Assembly (NCBI GenBank): GCA_021234155.1
Contig: JAJEKV010000108.1
Location: 3,116,850 to 3,180,849, forward strand
DNA from: Isoetes taiwanensis
Taxonomy: Eukaryota; Streptophyta; Lycopodiopsida; Isoetales; Isoetaceae
Length of the DNA: 64,000 nt
Direction: 5' to 3'
Shown in pieces: positions 56,691-64,000 of this stretch (position 1 is its first letter; each line of letters begins with the position of its first letter). The position numbers were made by a program, and so were the translations under genes. The notes beneath the pieces were generated by a model that was not told where the DNA came from, did no database searches, and saw only the letters and a program-made list of their open reading frames with translations.

Positions 56691-57401
56691 ATACACTTTA
56701 TACCATGGAACGTAGATTGTTTAGTAGATTTAGGGCCTTCACTTTCATTTACGACACACATTTGGCTTCATGAATAGTCTTAATTGAATTTCAATATTGA
56801 ACATTAGTTACAATGCGACAATTTCTACGGATCTCTCCAGGAGTCATTATGGGGCTCTCGTAGAATTCTTGCAGTCATGGCCTTTCTTTCTAATGATATA
56901 CTGAGCATTGGGACACGATTCTGCATAATAACAATGCGTTTGAAATGCAAAATAAAAGTCCCACAACTGCATATTCATGTTCGGCCAGCAGGTTATAGAC
57001 GTGTACCTCATATATATATTTTACCTGCACATAATACAGGTAAGGAATGATAAGTATTAAAATGACCACAGATAATAAAAAAAAAACACACTGCATAATA
57101 ACCTTCCAGATATCTTTTCCCGAGCTTCAATTATGGCTTCCTGATTCTGAAAAAACATAAGCATATCTGGGCTGCCTGAAAGAAAAAATAAAATGTTATA
57201 TCCGGGATGCCGGGTATCCTTCAAAGCTCGTACGCAATAAAAAAAAACCTGCTTCGTGATAGGAAACTTTTTATACGTACGCCGAGCATCTAAATAAAAA
57301 TTATATATCTGTCGTGCACGCCTCTGCTCTCTCTGCTCTGAACGTCTCTGCTTTGCACGGCTCTCTTCATCACTGCTCTGCACGCTTTTTGCTTAGCTTA
57401 T
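56691..57401 (-). other. Unidentified ORF 57057-57383 between two TIR elements
   Basis: A 108-codon minus-strand frame has a charged, Arg-rich N-terminus (SEQREQRRARQIYNFYLDARRTYKKF) and a moderately hydrophobic end. The CTCTGCTCTGAACGT-type words at its start are a short repeat. It may be an exon with possible GT/AG sites, but no family is recognised. Confidence 0.35.
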
Positions 57402-58090
57402 ATGACATATTCAACAAACCTTGGACTTATTCAGATTTAATAGATAGCACTTCAAAGATGCCATTATAAGTTTCAAACTAACTTTTACTCGAATGTATTT
57501 AAAATTAGACATTTCAAGCATATAAAATTTCAATTTTCAGTGATGTAACAAATTTAATATTTAACAATCATGATAATTTCTAAATGAAATATGATGGTTA
57601 AATAAGAGATGACTTAAAACTATTATGAGAATTTCACAATTTACAAGTTTTAACACTTTTAAAAATACTTTAAGAAAAGTTTTAGTTTAAAATTAATTAA
57701 ATGATAAAGTTAAGGTTTTAGTTATAATTATAAATAATTGAGAATATATTGAAAATTAATCAATAATAAACTTTTCAATTTTTTTTTTATTAAAGCATAA
57801 GTATAATCATTTAATTAATTTCGGTCTAAAAATTTCTTTAAGTATTTTGAAAAATGACATTTAATTATACATAGCTTTTCTTAGATGAAAATTTAATTGT
57901 AAATAGATGAAAGGGAAAATTAGTTTAGAAAGCAATTTTATACTTTAGTAACCATCATACTTTTGATCTAAAGATAATTAAGACAAATTATTAAAATCAA
58001 TAAGAGTTAAAATATATATAATCTTATCATCGGATTCTTGAAGTATATTTATTAGATTTGAATAAGTACAAATTTTGTTAAATATGTCAT
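57402..58090. mobile_element. AT-rich TIR element (MITE-like), copy 2
   Basis: The ends ATGACATATT and AATATGTCAT are perfect inverted repeats, extending imperfectly over ~55 bases through GGACTTATTCAGATTTAATAGAT / …TATTAGATTTGAATAAGTAC. Length 689 bp with no ORF. The terminal sequence is related to copy 1. No clear target duplication was resolved, so the superfamily is open. Confidence 0.75.
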
Positions 58091-58313
58091 CAACCCTCCA
58101 TTGCACCACTTAATCAACATCTTCCATCTAATTTTGACCCTCCATTTTCATCACTTAACCTACACCTTCCATCTTAATCATATAATTCTAACTATTGCCC
58201 AAACAATTAAGTATATGGTATCACAACATTATGATGTCAATGTTGACAAGTTGCCGTCAACACAAGGTCTAATCTCCCCATGTTCCCTCTTGCAGCTGGT
58301 CTAACTTTCACTA

Positions 58314-58340
58314 TCTATATATAATACTAAAACCGAAAGG
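58314..58340 (+). mobile_element. Possible Helitron 5' terminus
   Basis: A/TCTATATATAATACTAAAACCG has the TC start and the 'TATA…TACTAAAA' wording common at plant Helitron 5' ends, preceded by A as required. No matching hairpin-CTRR end was found downstream within the window. A CCCTTATTATTTAAGGG hairpin at ~59087 lacks CTRR. Confidence 0.4.
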
Positions 58341-58684
58341 CGATGATAGTTTGTGCACGATCTTGGCCATTCGCTTTATTTTGTTTCATAACTTTCATTT
58401 TGGTCCGTTTAGTAGTTAGTTATTGTTTTGAGCTTTCTGGCTAGATCAATGCATAGAGAAAGAACCGTGAACTATTTTGCCCTATTGAATGGGAGTATTT
58501 TCTTAGAAAGGTGTGCAATGAATAATCTTTTGCAAGGAGTCTCTTAAGGCGCGTGAAAAGGAAGTATAGAAAGTTGCCTGCAACAGCGAGGCAAGAAGGT
58601 TTTTCCTGTGCAACGGCAAAGCAGAAGGGTTTTTCTTCCACACATCTTACCTGCCGCTCTGTTGTCCAAGATCCATATCCTCAG

Positions 58685-58925
58685 ATTGAACTGCCACTTT
58701 GGTTTTCTGCAAAGATGGTTTCATGGGCATTTATCTGGCACATCTTAATCCAATGCCATATAATGATTCAAGGTCCTTTATATGGTTTTCAATAGATGTT
58801 TTTTCCCGCACATCGTTGAATGACCATGTCTTATTGCTTTTGTTTTTTTTTGCAGCCACTTTGGTTTTTTGCAGATTTCATGGCCATTTATTCAGCACAT
58901 CTTAATTCTATGCCATAGATGTTTT
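58685..58925. repeat. Local duplication, two ~70-bp units
   Basis: GCCACTTTGGTTTTCTGCA…GGCATTTATCTGGCACATCTTAAT…ATGCCATA at 58690 recurs at 58856 with minor changes. A shorter direct repeat (GCAACAGCGAGGCAAGAAGG / GCAACGGCAAAGCAGAAGGG) lies at 58578 and 58607. Confidence 0.75.
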
Positions 58926-59854
58926 GCAATATAATGTTTGTTCGTGATGCTATATCATGGACAACCCTATTTTGTTGCCCGATTTACATGGGCGCATGTA
59001 CCCTTGAACATGGTAAGGTCTACAAGGCCTTTGTGCTTTATCTCTTGATATTTAATAGCTATATCATATACAAGTCCCTTATTATTTAAGGGCTGTATGA
59101 GACCGATTGTATATTGTATTAGTAAACCTTTGTTATATTTATATTCATTGAGATTCTATAAAGAGTATGATGATAAGGAACTCTTGCGAGTCCCACCCAA
59201 CAGTGCGAAGCATACCGGGGTAAAAGCATGAAAGGGTGTACGTACATCGTACTGAATTGAAGGACGAATTTGTGCTTTTTTGGGGTACATTTTAGATTTG
59301 TGTTTGTCGTTTTGTGTCAGGTTTGCAATGATTGCAAGATCATCCCTGACAGTGCCCCCGAAATTCTTGGTTAACCACCGAACCACTGAACCAATTCGAA
59401 TGGATCCGTCCCTCCCTTTCGAAATTCCCCCTTTCCGGAGGGAACCGAACGGCAATTCGGGAAGCAAACACATACCAATTGAATCTACAGAAATACAAAT
59501 CAATTTCAATCTGTTCATGGAGGGTGAAATTCCAATGGAAGTGGTGGTTCTAAAGCGCAAGTATGCCGACATTGGCGGTGTTATGCCACAAAACAAATAA
59601 AGCGGCGTGTTGGCCAATTCGGTGGATTGCATCCTCGATTCTTGTAAAAACGCTCCGTCGAATCAAAGATTAGTTTTTGTGCTTTCGTTTGTTGCAAGAT
59701 GACGGGCTTTTTCTTTTTCGAGCTTTGTAATTGGAAATCCTTCCAAGTTATTATTGAAATCAATGATCGAAACTTGAAAGATGGGCTTCAAGAAGTAAAG
59801 TCTTGCTAATAGCAAAAATAAATTGGTGCAAAACATTCACATCATTATCAATGA
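58926..59854. other. No gene assigned
   Basis: ORFs on both strands at 59156-59632 overlap each other; neither has a recognised domain. The region directly before 59855 could hold the first codons of the transposase-like gene (EINDRNLKDGLQEVK… near 59758). Confidence 0.4.
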
Positions 59855-62573
59855 TTGTTGGAAAAAAGGAGATATAAACAAGAATGTTTCTTCAAAATTG
59901 CTAAAGATCTGACCAAGAAATTTATCAAAAGCTGCGACAAGAAGGAAGATAATGTCATTAAGTGGAGCAATGTATGGGCTTTGGCGGGAAGGATGCCAAG
60001 ATCAAATAGAATCGATGATTCAATCAAATGTCGGGGTTAGTGAATTTTGGCTTGATAATACCAAAGTTTCACCAAAGGTTAGAGATGTCATGAAGAGGAG
60101 AACACAAGCAATACAATACCTTGATATCTCACCGGTTTTGCTCTTGTAATTGAATCAATTCAGTTTTGGAGATTATGTTTTCTTCCAAAATTCTTTCATG
60201 ACTTTCTTACATACATTCTAGTTACGTTCGAGTGACTTTGTTAATGAATACACATGGTTTTCATGAAATGTATTGCATTTACATTGTTTACATTTTACAT
60301 TGTTTACATTGTTTCCATTAACACTTACATGTCCATGCATTTGCATTTACATGTACTTGAATATCAAAATTACATCATTTTACATTTTAGTGTACTTTCA
60401 GGTAATGAAGCCAAACAAATCATACATATGTATATTAGATGTACTAATATTGTAACATTAATGTGATGTACTAATATTGTAACATTAATTAGATGTACAT
60501 TAGATGTACACTAGATGTACATTGGATGTACATTAAATGTACAGTAACAGATCAGTGGAACTGTTTGGCTGTACATTAGATGTACTGATGTACATTAGAT
60601 GTACATTAGATGTACGATAACAGATTAGTGGAACTGTTGGATGGACATTTTATGTACATAGAACATACATTAAATGTACAATTGTATAGTTCAATACTCT
60701 TTTGCCATCTGGTTGCCAACATCATTTTGCTAACATGGTCTTTAATGCTTTTGTTATTGCAGTCTGAGCTTTATCAATAGTTTGTATATCTGAACCCTGA
60801 TACCAAAATTCAGTTCGAGTATCTGAAACCTGATTGCATAAGGAAATTGAAGGAGAGAAACACATGTTGCTGTGTCAAACATGAGCAAGCAGATCTGTAC
60901 AGAAAGGCCTTCAAGGATATGAGGAGATCCCTACGTGCACTTGCTGCTGCAGTGTCTGTGCATGCCAGCAAAACAATGGAGTATGTCAAGCAAACAAGAA
61001 GACTTTTGATAATGTTAGTATCTTGTGGAGGTCAACAGTTTGCGAGAAATATATGACGGATGAATGGCATAAACTAAAATGCATCAAAGGTGAATGTGAT
61101 GAATGTGGAGTGAAGAAATTAGACATTTGTCCAACGAGGAAGATGGAATTCAGAATGTCAACTGGCAACTATATGCATATGTCAATGAGCCATCCAAAAA
61201 AGGTACATCCAGAAGGCTTAGATTAGTTGATCAGAATGACAAAGCATCTGTTTTGTTAAAGAACATGAAAATTCAGCTTGCTAAGTTCTGGATCATAACT
61301 TTACATTGGCTTGGCGAGCAAAGCAGTTTAAAAAGATGTGTTGAGAAACTCCCGGATAATAGTGTGTTGTGCATTGTTGACTTTGCGAGAGAACTACACA
61401 TTGAAACCAGGACGAAGTGCAATCAGAGCATTGGAATCTGATCAAATTAGTATTTTTGGTCCATATTTCAATGATGAAAATAGAAGGTAAGCTTAAAAAA
61501 GCAGTGCATTTCTATGTTTCGGATGACCGAGGAAGCATGACACTCATTTTGTGCAACATGGTTTTAAATTACATTTGGGGTGGCTTAAGAATAATGGAGG
61601 TGGACACATAAACCTTCATTATGTGTGTGAGTCGGATGGTTGTGCATCTCAATTCAAATGCGCCGGGCATGGTATGGAATCTGTAGATACCATGTTGAAA
61701 ATAAAATTCTTATGGAATTTCTTTGGATCTGGCCATGGGAAAGGCACACATGATGGCGGGCTGGTATAGCAAAGTTGTGGCTTGAGGCGGCGGAGAAAAC
61801 AAAATGGCATGCCCGGTGGCAGTCGCGAAAAACAACATGTGCGGTTTTAAGAGCCAAGGAATCCGGATTGTGAAAGGGGTGTTTTGGGAGGTGGGAAAAG
61901 CAGATGTGAGCGGCGGCAAGCATTCAATTGCAAGACTTTACAGTACTCGGCCAGATACATTCGGTGTCAACTATAAACCCAATGAGATCCAACAAAGTTG
62001 CTATCGAGACCACTCGTGCTTTTGTGATGCTTGCATGAACTTCAATTGGTTGAATTGTGAGAACATTAAACATTGTGGAGAATGGTCTCTAAAGTTTAGA
62101 GCCCACCCCAGATCATATTGCCTCTCGTGGTGAAGTTTGAAAATGATGTGGGAAGTTTTGTATGCGAAGCGAGGTGGTTTAGATGACATCGTAGGCTTAG
62201 ATGGATGTATTTGTGTCTTTTTGCGGCACCGCAGACAATGTGGAAGGTGTTTCATACTATGTTCTCATGTGCACCGGGAAAAGCATGCATTGGAAGAAGA
62301 TTCAATTGATGACTATGGAAATGAATACTCTGCTGGCACTAGTGTCATTGAAGGACAATATTATGAACTAATCCCAGGCTGCCACAATAAGTATAAACTG
62401 CTTCCCACTAAGAATGTTTTGGTACCTGCAGAATCTATGATTGGGGTTCGAATCCCATTCAAGAAAGTAAAACACAAAATGAAGGGGCAAAGCCAAACAT
62501 TTCACTTGCCAGATGAAGTCCATGAGACATTGTTATCACAACTTCCAGCAATTGTAGATGACATGGACTAAGT
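59760..62573 (+). pseudogene. Transposase-like gene of a rarely described plant/animal family (SDGCxxQFK-GHGKG type), decayed
   Basis: Frames taken in order give a protein-like path. An N-terminal module at 59.76-60.13 kb contains FWLDNTKVSPKVRDVMKRR. After an intron-like gap with acceptor TTATTGCAG near 60761, come ELYQ…LNPDTKIQFEYLKPDCIRKLKE, EKYMTDEWHKLKCIKGECDECG (Cys pairs) at ~61040-61110, and LCIVDFARELHI near 61370. These are followed by YVSDDRG (61511), ESDGCASQFKC (61632-61661), LWNFFGSGHGKG (61713-61746), CFCDACMNFNWLNC (~62015), and a C-terminal GQYYELIPG…FHLPDEVHETLL module ending at TAA 62573. The spaced Asp residues resemble a DDE-type nuclease. I recall similar uncharacterised proteins from mosses, other plants and cnidarians, but cannot name a superfamily. 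Five or more frameshifts make it inactive. Confidence 0.6.
60440..60690. repeat. TGTACATTAGA minisatellite
   Basis: About fifteen variants of an 11-mer related to ATTAGATGTAC, plus a longer duplication containing 'GTAACAGATCAGTGGAACTGTT'. It lies in the intron-like gap of the transposase-like gene. Confidence 0.85.
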
Positions 62574-62655
62574 CAGATCTGTGGTACTTTCCAGAAATAT
62601 TGTAATACTTTGTTCATATAAAAGATAAGAACTGAAGAACTGGACTACTTCAGAT

Positions 62656-62725
62656 GTGCATTATGTACATCAATGTACATAAGATGTACAACAATGTACA
62701 TCTTATGTACATCTGTTGTACATTC
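62656..62725. repeat. TGTACAT cluster with a perfect 17-bp inverted repeat
   Basis: ATGTACATAAGATGTAC at 62673-62689 is followed, after six bases, by its exact reverse complement at 62696-62712. The same ATGTACAT word builds the minisatellite at 60.4-60.7 kb. It lies ~100 bases after the stop codon of the transposase-like gene. Confidence 0.9.
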
Positions 62726-64000
62726 CAGAAATATTATAAAAATTTGTTAAGTGTAAGTTGATTAGAATTGAACATAAGAAAGTTGAATTGCATAAACATT
62801 AAAAATAGTTTCGGTCATGGCAAAGATAAAATGAAATGGAATGGATAGTTTTCATGTACAAATGGTTGATATATTTATATTGTGGACATATATACAACAC
62901 ATCCGAAAATGAGCATGGCTCATAATTCATGACCAAGCTTCAAAATGTCAGTAGGAGCCTGATATCTTATGACTATTGCATCATGTCTTCCAGCCCGTAG
63001 AGAAATTTGAAGAGATATCCTCTAAAGCGGTAGTCCATGCGGTTTCTATAGCGCGTGCCAGCGGCAAACCACTCCATCCTACATGGCCTGCATCTTCCAA
63101 GACCGTGCCTTCCCCAAGGGTTGTGCAACAAGTGATTTCTTTGCCAATATACATTTCATGGTTGCTTTCGTTCCTCATAATTTTCAATATGCTCAACCTT
63201 TTCCCAAAGTTCGAACAAAGCAGTATAGAGGCGATAATCGGTCCCCAACCCTATGTACTTGCGGCTTGTGTTGGTTTGTATTACCTCACGGGTCTTGTGG
63301 GAACTCTATCTCTTAGTTTCTTAATAGTCTTTTGTGTTTGATCCACTCATCTACAAAGCAAATGAAGATCACTTAATTATATATACACACTCGATAATTG
63401 TACCAATAAGAAAGGCGGTAAAAGCAGTACTCAAGTGCAATGAACAAAAACTTTGATACATATATTTATAACATTTGAATTTGTACATCGGTCAAAGTCT
63501 GTACCAACAATGGGCGGTCGAGGCCAATAACATGATGGCGACTTCTCCATTCCTTGCTCACGTATATTGACTAAATTTAGGCGTGAGCACCCAAATTCTT
63601 TGCCATAGTTTGCCGACAAAATCTTCCACACTTTTCGATATGCTATCTGGCTGCATTAGTCATTGGATGCTCTTTTATATAAACTATACCATCTTCACCA
63701 TTTTGAATCCATTAAGCCATAGAATGAGCTCCATGACAAACAATCGTCACCGGCTAATATCGGTGTCGAGAGAAAGGACATATGTAGCTTCCTCTCTGGA
63801 TTCAAAGTGGTTTGTATCTTTTGTCGTCGATCGAGCTGTATGTCCATAGTACTCACGGGTACTCTTTCCATACCACAACTAATGGTTTCACAAACAACCC
63901 CTTTTGAGGTTCGATGGGGTGTTTGTGTGGCGAGTCCAACAACGCTCACGGTTTGTAAACAAACATCGACTTTATGGAAAAAGCATCACAAATATGTTCC
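62726..64000. other. No gene assigned
   Basis: Overlapping ORFs on both strands (62976-63341 plus; 62981-63196, 63431-63631 and 63695-63949 minus) lack recognised domains. The minus-strand set could be eroded coding sequence because frames follow one another from 63949 down to 62981, but I could not identify it. Confidence 0.35.

Noticed and set aside
59087-59115. CCCTTATTATTTAAGGG hairpin as Helitron 3' end
   Set aside because: It is not followed by CTRR and T at the expected distance.

Overview
This window looks like nuclear DNA from a land plant with a large, repeat-rich genome. The evidence is a plant UDP-glycosyltransferase with a PSPG box and a canonical GT-AG intron, a plant LRR-receptor N-terminus, chromovirus-type Ty3/gypsy remains, plant L1 LINEs, a Helitron helicase and AT-rich TIR elements. 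Several LINE copies carry reverse-transcriptase and C-terminal motifs unlike the usual angiosperm L1, and a rarely described transposase-like family is present. I therefore favour a gymnosperm or fern over a typical angiosperm, but the species cannot be read from the sequence.

Only one gene looks intact: a two-exon UDP-glycosyltransferase on the minus strand at 24039-25630. Its 3' end and 3' flank recur three more times: a truncated pseudogene at 2155-2705, and two relics at 26286-27535 and 29690-30815 that keep only the last nine codons. This implies repeated local duplication of a UGT 3' end. The copy beside the intact gene contains a clean 224-bp micro-inversion.

Most of the rest is mobile DNA. 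1-5.4 kb: LINE fragments, an unnamed dispersed repeat and a long ATTCT tract. 5.4-12.1 kb: a plant L1 LINE with a poly-A tail, split by a young 4.3-kb LTR element (6828-11099; 5-bp target duplication; LTRs differing at 5 bases plus one 12-bp indel) that carries gag and a degenerate protease-like ORF but no reverse transcriptase or integrase. 14.3-18.4 kb: an ORF1-endonuclease-RT LINE cut by the 3' end of a Helitron (18.4-20.5 kb, minus). 27.5-29.3 kb: a gypsy integrase remnant and a Myb/SANT-like fragment. 34.0-35.2 kb: a longer Myb/SANT-like gene disabled by one nonsense codon. 40.5-42.0 kb: chromovirus integrase and chromodomain remains. 45.3-45.6 kb: an LRR-receptor N-terminal fragment. 48-55.2 kb: a second LINE type ending in (TATTC)n rather than poly-A. 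55.4-58.1 kb: an opposed RT fragment and two related TIR elements. 59.8-62.6 kb: a decayed transposase-like gene associated with TGTACAT repeats.

Frames are broken in nearly all elements, so most entries are pseudogenes. Long stretches (20.5-22.7, 31.4-33.0, 36.2-40.5, 42.0-44.8, 45.6-47.1 and 62.7-64.0 kb) hold nothing I can identify with confidence. All family assignments come from reading motifs by eye; no database search was possible.
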